The notes: generated by a model not told the origin, from the letters alone. A stretch of DNA of 64,000 bases from Aquirhabdus sp. (GCA_030149815.1 JASLHI010000005.1:62001-126000), one strand, 5' to 3'; shown: positions 16,566 through 26,706, counted from the first letter of the stretch. A program made the numbers and translations.

Positions 16566-17342
16566 TTAGTTAAATGACGGCATTGGGTAATGCATAATTG
16601 GCTGTGTGGTCTTGATCGGTGTGGATTGTAAAATCTCGGGCAGCAGAGCAAGTGCGTCTTTAAAATTACGAATCGCGTGATGAGTAATGTCCTGTGTTTG
16701 ACAGTAACCAATCAATTTATCTTTTGCCAAGACCACATCCACGCGATTGGATACGCAAAAGTCCGAACTGCCGTCACCGATATAGAGAATTCGTTGAGAC
16801 GTCAGTTGTGGCGTGATTTTGACGCTGGCAGCGCGCGCGCATTTACAGTTTCCACTGGCTTTAAGGCAGTCGGCTTCTGCGTATGGAAATTCAAGTGACC
16901 AGCGATTATTTTCTTGTTCAATCAGCTTGTTGGCATAAATTGGCAAGTGCGCCAATTCATAGCGCCCTAAGATAAATTGAATGGCAGAATCTAAACCATC
17001 ACTGATGACTTGTAATGGCGCGCCCAATTGAGCAGCAACTTCGACAAATTTGCCAAAATCCGCATCAATTTTCATCTGAGCTAGACGGTTATACAGTTCG
17101 GTTGAACTGACATTGAGTAGTCCAATTTGTGAACCCATGCATTCCCGTGAGCCAATCTTACCTGCGACCCAATCGTCTTCAAGTTGGTGCCAACCTTCCA
17201 TGCCAAAGCTTTCGAGCAAGACATCCGTGGTATCTTCAAGGCTGATCGTGCCATCAAAGTCGCAGAGAATAATCCATGGTGCGTTTTGCTCATGATCTGT
17301 TTGATTGCTGATGAGCTGATCTTTCGAAATAAACTTAGTCAT
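16566..17342 (-). CDS. HAD superfamily phosphatase, MtnX-like (HAD-IB)
   Basis: A 258-residue cytoplasmic phosphatase. Motif I is LCDFDGTIS with nucleophile Asp28 and Asp30, motif II is VISDGLD near residue 115, and motif III is IGDGSSDFCVS near 190. A helical cap lies between motifs I and II, and a cysteine cluster CLKASGNCKC occurs near 160-170. The arrangement resembles MtnX/PhoE-type and phosphoserine-phosphatase-like HAD-IB enzymes that act on small phosphate esters. Its start overlaps the end of the membrane-fusion gene by eight bases, so it is expressed with the exporter. Confidence 0.82.
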   Translation of the reverse strand: MTKFISKDQLISNQTDHEQNAPWIILCDFDGTISLEDTTDVLLESFGMEGWHQLEDDWVAGKIGSRECMGSQIGLLNVSSTELYNRLAQMKIDADFGKFVEVAAQLGAPLQVISDGLDSAIQFILGRYELAHLPIYANKLIEQENNRWSLEFPYAEADCLKASGNCKCARAASVKITPQLTSQRILYIGDGSSDFCVSNRVDVVLAKDKLIGYCQTQDITHHAIRNFKDALALLPEILQSTPIKTTQPIMHYPMPSFN

Positions 17343-18321
17343 AGAACTTTACCAACAGGTTTTGGCCCACAAGAAGTGGCGGGGTTTCAGTCTGCTGCTG
17401 TTTTTGTGCAGTAGAAGATGATTTGGATGGTGTATCTAAAGCCAGCATACATGCCACGACACGGCCGTTTTGCAGCGTTGGATCGTTGCCTAAGCTGGCC
17501 GTTTCGTAGACTTTATTAATTTGAATCACATGCGCAACAATCGGGAGTTGAGATGCTGATCCTTCGGCAGAGAGACTGGCTTTCATGCCCATTTTGATGT
17601 GGCTGATAAAGCTTTCATTCACCTCAGCACGAACGACCAAAGGACGTGGTGGCAAGACGGTAAACGCGATATGTTGATCGGCTGTTGCAGTGCTACCTTG
17701 TTGTACCCAGACTTTTACAATCTCACCTGCCTGTGGTGCGCGGATGGTACGTTTCTCTAAAGTGTATTCTGCTGCAGCGACTTTTTGTTGTTCAACTTGT
17801 ACTTGCGCTGCTGCAACAGCATTTTCGGCTTGGATTTGAGCAACAGCTTGTGTGGCATCATCCGCTTGCTGCTGCTGTGCTGCACCTAAAGCGGCGGCTT
17901 TTTGCCAGCGGCTGGCTAAGCGTTCTGCGGCAGGTAAGCGTATGGTTTGCATATTGAGTTGTGCTTTAGCTTGTGCCAATGCGGCTTTTGCTTCAGCAAC
18001 ATCGAGTTCAGCAGAGCGCGGATCAAGCTGAGCAAGGATCTGACCTTGTTGAATTTGGTCGCCCAATTTGACATTGATCTGACTAAATATGCCGTTTTCA
18101 GGTGCGGAAATTTCGAGTAATCCACCTTCAATTTCTACTTTTCCGCGTGCAATGGCTGCATATTCTGCTTTTGGTGCGGTATTTTTTTGTGTTGAGTTGT
18201 GGCTGTTGTCACATGCACTGAGCGAGATTGCGCATGCTGCGAATAGGACAGCAGAGATTATCTTCTTTTGAGATTGAAGTTTGAACTGGGTGTTAGATAA
18301 AGGCATAAGCGTTAAATTCAT
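17335..18321 (-). CDS. membrane-fusion (HlyD/DevB-like) lipoprotein
   Basis: Periplasmic adaptor linking an inner-membrane ABC transporter to an outer-membrane channel. The 328-residue protein has a lipoprotein signal (LSAC, lipidated Cys37), a split biotinyl-lipoyl domain (NGIFSQINVKLGDQIQQGQ, and later RTIRAPQAGEIVKV), a long alanine/glutamine-rich coiled coil at about 110-190, and a beta-barrel domain. It overlaps the ATPase gene by four bases upstream and the phosphatase gene downstream. Confidence 0.87.
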   Translation of the reverse strand: MNLTLMPLSNTQFKLQSQKKIISAVLFAACAISLSACDNSHNSTQKNTAPKAEYAAIARGKVEIEGGLLEISAPENGIFSQINVKLGDQIQQGQILAQLDPRSAELDVAEAKAALAQAKAQLNMQTIRLPAAERLASRWQKAAALGAAQQQQADDATQAVAQIQAENAVAAAQVQVEQQKVAAAEYTLEKRTIRAPQAGEIVKVWVQQGSTATADQHIAFTVLPPRPLVVRAEVNESFISHIKMGMKASLSAEGSASQLPIVAHVIQINKVYETASLGNDPTLQNGRVVACMLALDTPSKSSSTAQKQQQTETPPLLVGQNLLVKFYD

Positions 18322-19133
18322 ACAACATGTTCCTGTGTTGGAACTAGGGTTGAAACTGGTGATAAGTGGTGTGATTGAGTGCGAGATGAGGCGCGCCAGT
18401 CTCGATTGATCACTCCGTCTTCCATTTCCAGAACGCGATCAGCGTGTTGAATGAGACGGTGATCATGGCTGACGCAGAGTACGGTTGAACCATGTGCGTG
18501 AGCAATACGCCGTAAAATATTAATAATCGTCTGACCACTAGCAGCATCCAGCGCACTGGTAGGTTCGTCGGCAAATAAAAACTGTGGGCGTTTTGCTAAT
18601 GCACGAGCAATCGCAACGCGTTGTTTTTCTCCCCCCGAAAGAGCTGCAGGACGTTGATCGACACGATGACCCATGCCGACTTCGTGTAAGGCTTCGAGTG
18701 CGCGTTCACGGCATTCTTTTTTGGACAATCCTAGATAGCTTAGAGGAAGTTCAATTTGCTCACACGCCGTTAATGCGGGAAATAGATTGAATCCCTGAAA
18801 AACAAAGCCAGTATGGTGCAAACGAAATTGTTCTAATTCACGTCGCGTCGCGCGACTAAGCTCTTGATCGAGTGCCCAGACCTGACCCTGATCAGGAAAT
18901 TGTAAGCCGCTTAAGATAGAGAGTAGCGTACTCTTTCCACAGCCAGATGGTCCTGCGATCAGAGTAAGTTCGCTGGGCATAATTGCAATCGAAAGATTGG
19001 TCAGAATCTGGATGTTAATTAGTCCTGATTCAAACGACTTACTGATTTTGTCAGCAACCAGACTCGGTTTAGCCGCTGGCTCCGATGCAAGGGTCGTGTT
19101 TGAGTACATTTGATGTGTTGATAATGTTGGCAT
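18318..19133 (-). CDS. ABC transporter ATPase (DevA/LolD/MacB-type)
   Basis: Cytoplasmic ATPase of the MacB/LolD branch. It shows Walker A GPSGCGKST, the Q-loop in FVFQGFNLFP, the signature LSGGEKQRVAIARAL and Walker B FLFADEPTSALD, followed by the switch histidine in CVSHDHR. I place the start at ATG 19133 because GGAAGAG precedes it. An upstream ATG at 19151 overlaps the permease stop in an ATGA arrangement and is a real alternative, giving six more residues. Its partners are the FtsX-type permease before it and the fusion protein after it. Confidence 0.87.
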   Translation of the reverse strand: MPTLSTHQMYSNTTLASEPAAKPSLVADKISKSFESGLINIQILTNLSIAIMPSELTLIAGPSGCGKSTLLSILSGLQFPDQGQVWALDQELSRATRRELEQFRLHHTGFVFQGFNLFPALTACEQIELPLSYLGLSKKECRERALEALHEVGMGHRVDQRPAALSGGEKQRVAIARALAKRPQFLFADEPTSALDAASGQTIINILRRIAHAHGSTVLCVSHDHRLIQHADRVLEMEDGVINRDWRASSRTQSHHLSPVSTLVPTQEHVV

Positions 19134-19147
19134 CGTTTTCTCTTCCG

Positions 19148-20269
19148 TCATCGCATCAGGATTGCAGGGTCTGCGCGAAGCAGTCCTGACATCGCAATGA
19201 GTCCAGAGACGAAGGCAAGCCCAAAGACCAACCCGACACAAATACAGGCAATCAAAGGCGTCATTGCGACGGGCACATCTGACTGAGCTGCAGCAATCAA
19301 TAATCCAGAGCTAATGACCCCACCAATAATAATACCTATTCCGCCAATCCATGCCGCTTGAGTGAGTACCACACGACGTAAGGCATTCATGCCAGCACCC
19401 AGTGCATTCAGTGTGGCGTATTCGCGAGAGGATGAAATGACAACTGCTGTCAGAGCCTGACTTGCAATCACTGCACCAACCAAAAACACGATTCCCGCTA
19501 AAAATAAGACCGCTGCACCCGCACCAGTATCCATCAGCCAATATCGTTGTGACCGCCAAGCAAAGTCTTTCGCACTCCATAATTCATAAGGGCCAAAAGT
19601 TGTTTGTCCATTCAAACGAGTGATGACAGCGTTGACTTGTTCAGGATCACGGACATGCGCAACAAAATAAGTAATCCCTGAGTCATTGAGTGCTTTGGCT
19701 GTTTGTGTGGAGGCGATGACATTGACGCCACCTAACGCTCTTAATCCTGAAATTGTCGCCACCACATGGACAGGTTTTCCTTCGATCCATGCATTATCCC
19801 CGATATTGACACCAAGCGAGTCAAGGTCGGCACGATCTACGATTACTGCATTTGGTTCTAATAAGCGCATGCGTAAGTTGACGGGTAAAATCTGATCAAA
19901 CATCATGCCATCAGGTTCTGCGTTAATTCCTGTGACATAGACGGAGACGCCCCCTTGTCCTTTTGCACCACGCCAATCCCCGTCGACCCACAGGACAGGT
20001 TCAGCCGCAGTAATCTCTGGATCACTGCGCAATAACATTTCGACATCTCGATGAATGGGGCGTCCGAGGCTGACGCTTTGTGTTCCTGGATAACCCGCCC
20101 AGATTTCGGCGGATGTGGCATTCACATAAATGGCTGCACTACCAAATATGCCAAGTACCAAAGCTGCTTGCACGACCAATAGCATACCAGCAAAACCAAT
20201 TGCCAAAATTGCTGGTATGAATCGAGACCATTCTCTAAATAATGTTTTTCGGGCAAGGGCAACCATCAT
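19148..20269 (-). CDS. ABC transporter permease (DevC/FtsX-type)
   Basis: A 373-residue inner-membrane permease with the MacB/FtsX layout: one N-terminal helix (about 15-40), a large periplasmic domain to about residue 255, then three helices. The N-terminal ARKTLFREWSRFIPAILAIG and the REYATLNALGA segment in the first cytoplasmic loop are typical of DevC and related permeases. Unlike MacB, the ATPase is a separate gene, so the set resembles DevBCA exporters. Its ATG shares a base with the stop codon of the outer-membrane factor gene. Confidence 0.85.
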   Translation of the reverse strand: MMVALARKTLFREWSRFIPAILAIGFAGMLLVVQAALVLGIFGSAAIYVNATSAEIWAGYPGTQSVSLGRPIHRDVEMLLRSDPEITAAEPVLWVDGDWRGAKGQGGVSVYVTGINAEPDGMMFDQILPVNLRMRLLEPNAVIVDRADLDSLGVNIGDNAWIEGKPVHVVATISGLRALGGVNVIASTQTAKALNDSGITYFVAHVRDPEQVNAVITRLNGQTTFGPYELWSAKDFAWRSQRYWLMDTGAGAAVLFLAGIVFLVGAVIASQALTAVVISSSREYATLNALGAGMNALRRVVLTQAAWIGGIGIIIGGVISSGLLIAAAQSDVPVAMTPLIACICVGLVFGLAFVSGLIAMSGLLRADPAILMR

Positions 20270-21702
20270 TAGCTTCCTTGCTTGGACGATGAGGGTTCTA
20301 GGGAAGCCCCACCCAATGCTTTATAGACTGCGACATAAGCAAGATCATGGTTCATTTGCAAGGATGAAAATTCAATTTGTGTTTGCACAGCTCTTTGTTG
20401 TTCATCCAGTTGTTCTAATGGACTCAATAAACCGAGGTAAGTCAGTGCTTGATTGGACCTTAAAGTCTGTTTCACTGAATGCATGACTTTGTATTGCAGA
20501 TCGATCTGATATTTGGCGGTATGGACTGCTGCCAACGAGGATTCGACTTCATTGACTGCTGATAGTACGGTTTGGCGATAATTGAGCGTGGCAGCCTTTA
20601 GCTCCGATCCACGCGCATTTGCGGCAGCCTCGCGCAACCCCCAATCAAAAAGAGGAATATCAATAACAGGACCTATTGCTCCGATCGTATTATCATCGAA
20701 GGCGTGAAGCGTAAAATGACCAACGATTGCCAGCGAGTAAATGAATGAACCAGAAATGTTGATCGATGGATAGCGCGCTGCCCGAGCTATACCGAGTTGT
20801 CCCGCCGCTTGTAAAACCTCAGCTTGTGCTTGCTGAATATCAGGGCGAATCCTAATCACATCTGTGGGAAGAGTTTGCACAATAAAATCGTCGATGACGG
20901 GTTGTGATGTGATCGCTGACCATGATGGATTTGGAGATGTACGACCTTGTAGTAACGCTAATTGTTGTAAGGCCTGATCGACTTCAAGTTGCTTCGCTTG
21001 CTGCATTTTTTGTTGCTGAGCAAGCGATGCTTGAATCGTGGGAAGCGCACTTCTTGGAGATAGCCCTAAATGGACACGTGCTAAAGTGAGATCGTACTGC
21101 TGTTGTGATTGTTGAATAAGCTGCTTAAACAATAGCGTTTGTTGTTGAGCTGTGCGCAACTGAATCCAAGTTCGGACAACTTCAGCAACTAAAGACACTC
21201 TTGCCATTTGGGCTTGCGCTTCTACACTTGCAAGTTGCCCATCGGCAATTTGTTGTGATGCTTCTCTTTTTCCAAATAAACCTAATTCCCAAGAGGTATC
21301 AAGTTCAGCTTGAAAGTAGCTACTGGTCGCACTTGGAGATGGTACATCGTCTGTACGAAAATGCAGGTCAGGTAAAAAACGATTTGAATTTTTGTTTGCT
21401 AAGATTCTTGCCGCATGAATATGCTCTCGCGCTGCTGCAAGCGTTAAATTTTGCGCTAATGACTCTTCCACTAAGGCATCTAAATCTGGTGCATGAAATG
21501 CTTTCCACCATCCCTGTAAATCTGGGGAAGAGGGTTCTTGTGTATCTTGCGTCTGATGTTGCCAGTGCGCAGGCAAAGGCTGAGCTAAGTCTGGGATTGT
21601 ATTTTGCATACATGCAGATTGAGTTAATGTGAGTCCTAGCATCGACAGGATTACAACAGTTTTATATGAAGATAAAGACAATAATCCTGCATGTCGCTGC
21701 AT
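20269..21702 (-). CDS. outer-membrane efflux lipoprotein, NodT/TolC family
   Basis: Outer-membrane channel component for the adjacent ABC exporter. From ATG 21702 the protein is 477 residues with a lipoprotein signal ending in LTLTQSAC (Cys31). Two OEP-type repeats of long coiled-coil helices follow, with the NodT-type RPDIQQAQAEVLQAAGQLGIARAA (first 16: RPDIQQAQAEVLQAAG) region and YPSINISGSF. The frame is open to 21825, and ATGs at 21768 and 21759 are possible, but they give an over-long leader. It heads the eight-gene block and faces the AdeRS-like pair. Confidence 0.85.
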   Translation of the reverse strand: MQRHAGLLSLSSYKTVVILSMLGLTLTQSACMQNTIPDLAQPLPAHWQHQTQDTQEPSSPDLQGWWKAFHAPDLDALVEESLAQNLTLAAAREHIHAARILANKNSNRFLPDLHFRTDDVPSPSATSSYFQAELDTSWELGLFGKREASQQIADGQLASVEAQAQMARVSLVAEVVRTWIQLRTAQQQTLLFKQLIQQSQQQYDLTLARVHLGLSPRSALPTIQASLAQQQKMQQAKQLEVDQALQQLALLQGRTSPNPSWSAITSQPVIDDFIVQTLPTDVIRIRPDIQQAQAEVLQAAGQLGIARAARYPSINISGSFIYSLAIVGHFTLHAFDDNTIGAIGPVIDIPLFDWGLREAAANARGSELKAATLNYRQTVLSAVNEVESSLAAVHTAKYQIDLQYKVMHSVKQTLRSNQALTYLGLLSPLEQLDEQQRAVQTQIEFSSLQMNHDLAYVAVYKALGGASLEPSSSKQGS

Positions 21703-21908
21703 GGGCAGCAAACGGTTTTGGGCGGAGCGGCATGTAGGCTTGTGGACATAAATTTTCATGGATGGCATATTGTCAAAGTAAATTTGCGCAACGATTGAGG
21801 AAATGTGGAGATCTGATGGATTCAAAAAAATAGAAATTTTGCGATCCTATTCCAATCTGATCTCGTAAGGTGACAAAATATGTGCTTAAGGAATAAGGTA
21901 AAACCAGA

Positions 21909-22628
21909 ATGATGATGAATCACCATATAGACAATCAGAATCTGCTGATTTTGGTCATTGAAGATGAGCCAGAAATTGCAGAAATTTTGCAGGTCTATCT
22001 ACAACATGAAGGTTTTCGAACTCAACATGCGAGTAATGGGCGACATGGCATACAGTTTTGGCGACAACTTCATCCTGATCTTGTTTTATTGGATATTCGG
22101 ATGCCAGGCCACGATGGCTTAGATATTTTGCAGACGATCCGCAGTGAAAGTAACGTTCCGATTATCATGCTGACTGCATTGACAGATGACATCACGAAAC
22201 TGCTCAGTTTACGTCTAGGTGCGGATGATTATATTGCCAAGCCGTTTAATCCAGCAGAAGTAATCGCACGGATTAAAACTGTGCTGCGTCGCAGCCATAC
22301 GACGACATTACAGGTTCCATTATTGAGAGTGGGTCGTTTGACGATTGATCAAAATGCCCATACTGCGCAATTTGAGGATGTGGCGGGTGGGCAGCAAGAG
22401 TTGCTGTTGACACTGACAGAGTTCAAATTACTCGTACATTTGGCAAGACAACCTAAACGATGTTTTAGTCGTATGGATTTGATTGAAGCTTGCTTACCTG
22501 AAAGTGATGCACTGGATCGTGTAATCGACTCTCATTTGAGTAAGTTACGTCGCAAGCTGAGTGATGCAGGTGGTACTGATGTGATTCAGACTGTACGTGG
22601 TGTGGGTTATCGACTTTGGATTGATTAG
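21909..22628 (+). CDS. AdeR-like OmpR-family response regulator
   Basis: A 239-residue response regulator with phospho-acceptor Asp62 (DLVLLDIRMPG), the acidic pocket EDE at 18-20 and a winged-helix domain at about 140-237 ending in TVRGVGYRLW. The block SDALDRVIDSHLSKLRRKL is very close to what I recall of Acinetobacter AdeR, which controls the adeABC efflux operon. Here the divergent target is an ABC-type tripartite system rather than an RND pump. The start could be any of three consecutive ATGs from 21909. Confidence 0.85.
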   Translation: MMMNHHIDNQNLLILVIEDEPEIAEILQVYLQHEGFRTQHASNGRHGIQFWRQLHPDLVLLDIRMPGHDGLDILQTIRSESNVPIIMLTALTDDITKLLSLRLGADDYIAKPFNPAEVIARIKTVLRRSHTTTLQVPLLRVGRLTIDQNAHTAQFEDVAGGQQELLLTLTEFKLLVHLARQPKRCFSRMDLIEACLPESDALDRVIDSHLSKLRRKLSDAGGTDVIQTVRGVGYRLWID

Positions 22629-22681
22629 TCCAAGTAATCTGCTAATTTGATTGATGGCGTGATGCATAATGTGATGGCGTG

Positions 22682-23845
22682 ATGAATAGACAATTAGAAA
22701 AAATCTGGATTCGCCTTGGTCTGTACATGACGCTGTTTGTCTTGGCGACGATTAGTATTATTGCGGTCAGTATTGAGATTCGAGAACAACTCCAGTTTAA
22801 AGATTTTCTGAGTCAGTTCCCTGCAAATAAGCAAGAGGAAGTAGCACGTAATCTGACTTCATTAGGTCAAAATAGTCCTGAATTATGTGCGTATTTGACG
22901 CAATTTGTTGCAGATGGCCCAAATGGTTTAGAAGGTAATAACGAGCTTTCACCATTAATCATCGGTTTAATACTGAGTTTACTGCTTGGAATCGTTGTTG
23001 CACTGTTATTGGCGCGAATTATTATTAAACCAATCGCATCGATTGCTGAGGCTGCAAGTCGAATCGCAGAAGGTGATCTCACGGTACGTGCTCATACATC
23101 CTTTGGTCAGGGAGAATTGACTGCCATGATTACTAACTTTAATCAGATGGCAGGTGCTTTAGAAAATTTTGAGCGTGAACGTAAAGCGACGGCTGCAGCA
23201 ATTTCGCATGAATTAAGAACACCATTAACCATCCTAAATGGACGACTTCATGCGTTATGCGATGGCATGATTCAGCCGAGTGTGCAGGAATATAACAAGT
23301 TACTTGATCAAACTCAGCATTTGGTTCGTTTGGTTGAGGATGTCCATGTATTAGGTTTGGATAGTGCCGAAAAGCTCACGCTATATCGCACAGAGCTTGA
23401 TTTAGCCACATTAATTGATGAAATCTCTCCTGTCTATGTCGAGCGTGCTGCTGAGTATGGTCTGCAATTAGATCTCCAAACAGAATCTGCTTGGGTCTTT
23501 GTTGATCATGATCGTATGAGCCAAATTGTCTCTAATTTGGTTGAAAATGCATTCAGATATGCCACGAATGGCAAACGTGTAGAACTACGCGTTTTTAAGG
23601 AAAAACAAGAGGTAATCCTTGAAGTACGAGATTTCGGAGCAGGGTTACCTCAAGGGATGAATGAACGGATTTTTGATGCCTTCTTTCGCTTAGATCAGTC
23701 GCGTTCGCGTGCAACAGGAGGGTCTGGTTTAGGGTTGGCGGTCGTTCGTAGTCTTGCTGAACAACAAGGTGGGAAGGTTCGTGCCTATAATCATCCTGAA
23801 GGTGGTGCGGTGTTTCGAGTCACATTACCTGCGCTTGAGCGTTAG
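22682..23845 (+). CDS. AdeS/BaeS-like sensor histidine kinase
   Basis: A 387-residue inner-membrane kinase partnering the regulator before it. There is a helix at about 15-32, a short periplasmic loop, a second helix near 95-117, a HAMP domain (IKPIASIAEAASRIAEGDL), the HisKA box with His176 (AISHELRTPLTIL), N-box IVSNLVENAFRY and GGSGLGLAVV. The ATG at 22682 follows a GTG at 22679. A 13-base direct repeat, TGATGGCGTGATG, occurs at 22652 and again at 22672 across this start, without a good ribosome binding site. Confidence 0.87.
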   Translation: MNRQLEKIWIRLGLYMTLFVLATISIIAVSIEIREQLQFKDFLSQFPANKQEEVARNLTSLGQNSPELCAYLTQFVADGPNGLEGNNELSPLIIGLILSLLLGIVVALLLARIIIKPIASIAEAASRIAEGDLTVRAHTSFGQGELTAMITNFNQMAGALENFERERKATAAAISHELRTPLTILNGRLHALCDGMIQPSVQEYNKLLDQTQHLVRLVEDVHVLGLDSAEKLTLYRTELDLATLIDEISPVYVERAAEYGLQLDLQTESAWVFVDHDRMSQIVSNLVENAFRYATNGKRVELRVFKEKQEVILEVRDFGAGLPQGMNERIFDAFFRLDQSRSRATGGSGLGLAVVRSLAEQQGGKVRAYNHPEGGAVFRVTLPALER

Positions 23846-23859
23846 TCTTGTGTGCATAA

Positions 23860-23886
23860 AAAAAACCACTTTCAAAGTGGTTTTTT
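23860..23886. terminator. bidirectional rho-independent terminator
   Basis: AAAAAACCACTTT and AAAGTGGTTTTTT form a 13-bp stem around a single C. It lies between the convergent sensor-kinase gene and mraY and can end transcription from either side. Confidence 0.9.
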
Positions 23887-23915
23887 GTTTTCTTACAGAG
23901 GTATTTTCTAAATAA

Positions 23916-25001
23916 TCAACGGAACTTGAGTGTCATTAATCCCAATAAAACCAACATAATGGTAATGATCCAGAAACGTACTACGACTCGAGTCTCAGGC
24001 CAGCCAAGTTCTTCAAAGTGATGGTGGAGTGGCGCCATTCTGAATATCCGCTTTTTACGCAATTTGTATGATCCAACTTGTAGTACGACAGATACTGCTT
24101 CGGCAACAAACAAACCGCCCATAATCGCCAGAACCATTTCCTGACGAACCATGACCGCAATGACACCGAGCATTGCGCCGAGTGTGAGTGCCCCGACATC
24201 ACCCATAAAGACTTGAGCAGGATGCGCGTTAAACCAGAGGAAACCTAAACCCGCACCGATCATGGCTGCGCAAATCACAACGAGTTCGCTGTTATCCGCA
24301 ATATAAGGAATATGTAGATAATGAGCGAAACTGATATTGCCTGACAAATACGCAAAAGCGCCTAAACCTGATGCAACCAGCACTACAGGCATAATCGCTA
24401 AGCCATCTAAACCATCGGTGAGGTTGACGGCATTACTGCTTCCCGTGATGACCAGATAAGTAAAAATGATGAAGCCGACTGCCCCGAGCGGCAGTGATAG
24501 ATTCTTGAAAAAAGGTATCAGTAAGTCGGTTTGATCCGGTGTTTTTGCGAGGTATAACAGCGCCGCTCCAGCACCAAAAGCACCGACTGAGGTCCAGAAA
24601 TATTTTTTCTTTGCAGATAAGCCTTTAGGGTTTTTGTGCTTGATCTTCAGCCAGTCATCCATAAAGCCGACGATTCCAAAAATCACCATCACCCCGAGTA
24701 CAATCCAAACATATGGATCTTTAAGATTGCACCAGAGTAGCGTACTGATCCCAATACTAAACAGAATCAGAATGCCACCCATCGTCGGCGTACCAGTTTT
24801 GATAAGATGGGTTTTCGGGCCATCATCGCGTACTGCCTGACCGTATTTTAGCGCGTGTAAACGACGAATCATGCCTGGGCCAAACCAAAGACTTAATCCC
24901 AATGACGTCAAAACACTGAAAATGATGCGAACCGTTAGGTAATCGAACACCAGAAATGTGCGCTGGTATTGTCCCAGAATATTAAACAGCCATAGCAACA
25001 T
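23916..25001 (-). CDS. mraY: phospho-N-acetylmuramoyl-pentapeptide transferase MraY
   Basis: Inner-membrane enzyme that transfers phospho-MurNAc-pentapeptide to undecaprenyl phosphate, making lipid I. The 361-residue protein has about ten membrane segments. Family blocks are [10 protein letters not shown] near 68, [12 protein letters not shown] near 109-120, [13 protein letters not shown] near 190, [16 protein letters not shown] near 255, and the histidine block MAPLHHHFE near 323. It starts on the last base of the murF stop region and is the last wall gene of this cluster in the window. Confidence 0.97.
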   Translation of the reverse strand: MLLWLFNILGQYQRTFLVFDYLTVRIIFSVLTSLGLSLWFGPGMIRRLHALKYGQAVRDDGPKTHLIKTGTPTMGGILILFSIGISTLLWCNLKDPYVWIVLGVMVIFGIVGFMDDWLKIKHKNPKGLSAKKKYFWTSVGAFGAGAALLYLAKTPDQTDLLIPFFKNLSLPLGAVGFIIFTYLVITGSSNAVNLTDGLDGLAIMPVVLVASGLGAFAYLSGNISFAHYLHIPYIADNSELVVICAAMIGAGLGFLWFNAHPAQVFMGDVGALTLGAMLGVIAVMVRQEMVLAIMGGLFVAEAVSVVLQVGSYKLRKKRIFRMAPLHHHFEELGWPETRVVVRFWIITIMLVLLGLMTLKFR

Positions 25002-26539
25002 TAATGTGTCTCCGATACCGAATCTTGGGGAAGGTGAATAATACTGTTTTCAAATTGCACTGAGTCTTGTTTGATTTCAGTTTCGAACGCGTTGATGAGC
25101 GTTTCCATTTGCGTAAATCGCGAGCCTTTAAACAGAATGTTGATCTGATAAGGTCGTTTAGTCGTATAGACGGTGTGTAATTGTAGCCACTTCTTCAGTG
25201 TAACAAATAATTGTTCTTTATCGGCAAAGGCTTGTGCAGAAACTGCGCTTGCAGTGATCTCTGCAATGGTCTCTTCCGCGAATTGCCCCACGGCAAAAAC
25301 GGCATTGAGTGGCATTTTGGCAAGATCACCACCTAGATCACGATGTTCTTTCGCTGCGCTGTCGCCAAGTTCGCCAATATCTCCAAGTACCAATATACGA
25401 ACGCCAGTTTGTGCAGTTAAAACTTGTGCTGCGGCACGCATCGAATGAGGATTGGCATTATAGGTATCATCAATCAAGGTCAATGCACCGTGTGGTAGAG
25501 CATGTTGAATGAAATTTAGACGCCCCTTGGTGTTCTGGGCTTGATTAAGTCCTTGTGCAATAATTGTTAAAGGAATATCTAAAGCAAGAGCGAATGCCGC
25601 CGCTGCCAGTGCATTATCAATGTTATGCGCACCTGCAAACGGTAAATCGATTGCTATCGAATCATTTGCTGTATTGAGCGTGAACTGACTTGATGTCGGT
25701 AAAATTTCAATTTGGGTCGCGTAGACATCGCTATTTTGCGCATTTCCACCGAAACGAATGCGTTTAAATGCCTGAGCTGCCTCAGCAATGACGTCTGCGA
25801 AATCATCTTGCGCTGGAATAATCGCAATGCCATCAGCTGCCAAACCTTGAAAAATCTCAGACTTCGCGCGTGCAATCCCAGCGCGACCACCAAATTCGCC
25901 GACATGCGCTGTGCCAATATTCAGAATGCCTGCAACTTTCGGCTGTACCATCGCAGTGGTATAGGCAATTTCACCAATATGGTTGGCACCAAGCTCAAGA
26001 ACGCCAAAGCGATGCTGAGGGGTGAGTTCTAATAACATCATTGGAACACCAAGATCATTATTGAGATTACCGCGTGTGACCAGCACTTCTTCTTGGTGAC
26101 TATGGATACGCAGAATGCTACCAATCATTTCTTTGGTGGTTGTCTTACCACTAGAACCCGTTAAGGCAACAGTTGTTAAATCTGGAAAACTGCGTCTGCG
26201 AGCAGCCGCAAGACGACCTAAAGCAAGCCGAGTATCGTCAACCAGAAGTTGAGGGACAGAAATATCTGGAATCAGGTGTGAAACAATAACGGCAGTTGCG
26301 CCTTGTTTGACTGCGTCCGCAACGAAATTGTGTGCATCGAATCGCTCTCCAATCAGTGCAAGAAACGCATCATTGGGCTGAATCTGGCGTGTGTTGGAAA
26401 TGATGCGTGAAATGCTCAGATTGTTCAGACGCGTGCTATCCGAAGCTGATGCCATATGCCATATGCCACCTGTCGCTAAAGCAAGTTCATTGGCAGTCCA
26501 TTCAGGAAGTTGTGCTTTTGTCGCGGCAAGTTCAGTCAT
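25001..26539 (-). CDS. murF: UDP-N-acetylmuramoyl-tripeptide--D-Ala-D-Ala ligase MurF
   Basis: Cytoplasmic Mur ligase adding D-Ala-D-Ala to the UDP-MurNAc tripeptide. It shows the ATP loop [12 protein letters not shown], the NLNNDLGVP block, [13 protein letters not shown], and [11 protein letters not shown] in the central domain, with GDIGELGD near the C-terminal domain. From ATG 26539 it is 512 residues, somewhat longer than E. coli MurF because of a C-terminal extension after residue 455. The frame extends to 26572 without better support. A gap of 167 bases separates it from murE, unusually wide for this cluster. Confidence 0.95.
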   Translation of the reverse strand: MTELAATKAQLPEWTANELALATGGIWHMASASDSTRLNNLSISRIISNTRQIQPNDAFLALIGERFDAHNFVADAVKQGATAVIVSHLIPDISVPQLLVDDTRLALGRLAAARRRSFPDLTTVALTGSSGKTTTKEMIGSILRIHSHQEEVLVTRGNLNNDLGVPMMLLELTPQHRFGVLELGANHIGEIAYTTAMVQPKVAGILNIGTAHVGEFGGRAGIARAKSEIFQGLAADGIAIIPAQDDFADVIAEAAQAFKRIRFGGNAQNSDVYATQIEILPTSSQFTLNTANDSIAIDLPFAGAHNIDNALAAAAFALALDIPLTIIAQGLNQAQNTKGRLNFIQHALPHGALTLIDDTYNANPHSMRAAAQVLTAQTGVRILVLGDIGELGDSAAKEHRDLGGDLAKMPLNAVFAVGQFAEETIAEITASAVSAQAFADKEQLFVTLKKWLQLHTVYTTKRPYQINILFKGSRFTQMETLINAFETEIKQDSVQFENSIIHLPQDSVSETH

Positions 26540-26706
26540 GAAAGTTAATCTGTAAGAGTTAAATAGAAACAAAGTAAATGCGATAAGCGCGAAATATAAA
26601 CGAAATCAGAATCACACATTGTACTGAATTGTCCTTGATTCATTGATGTTTGGCTAGTCATCCTTGACTGAATCATATTTCAAAAGAGTGGGTGTAGGTT
26701 TATTTG

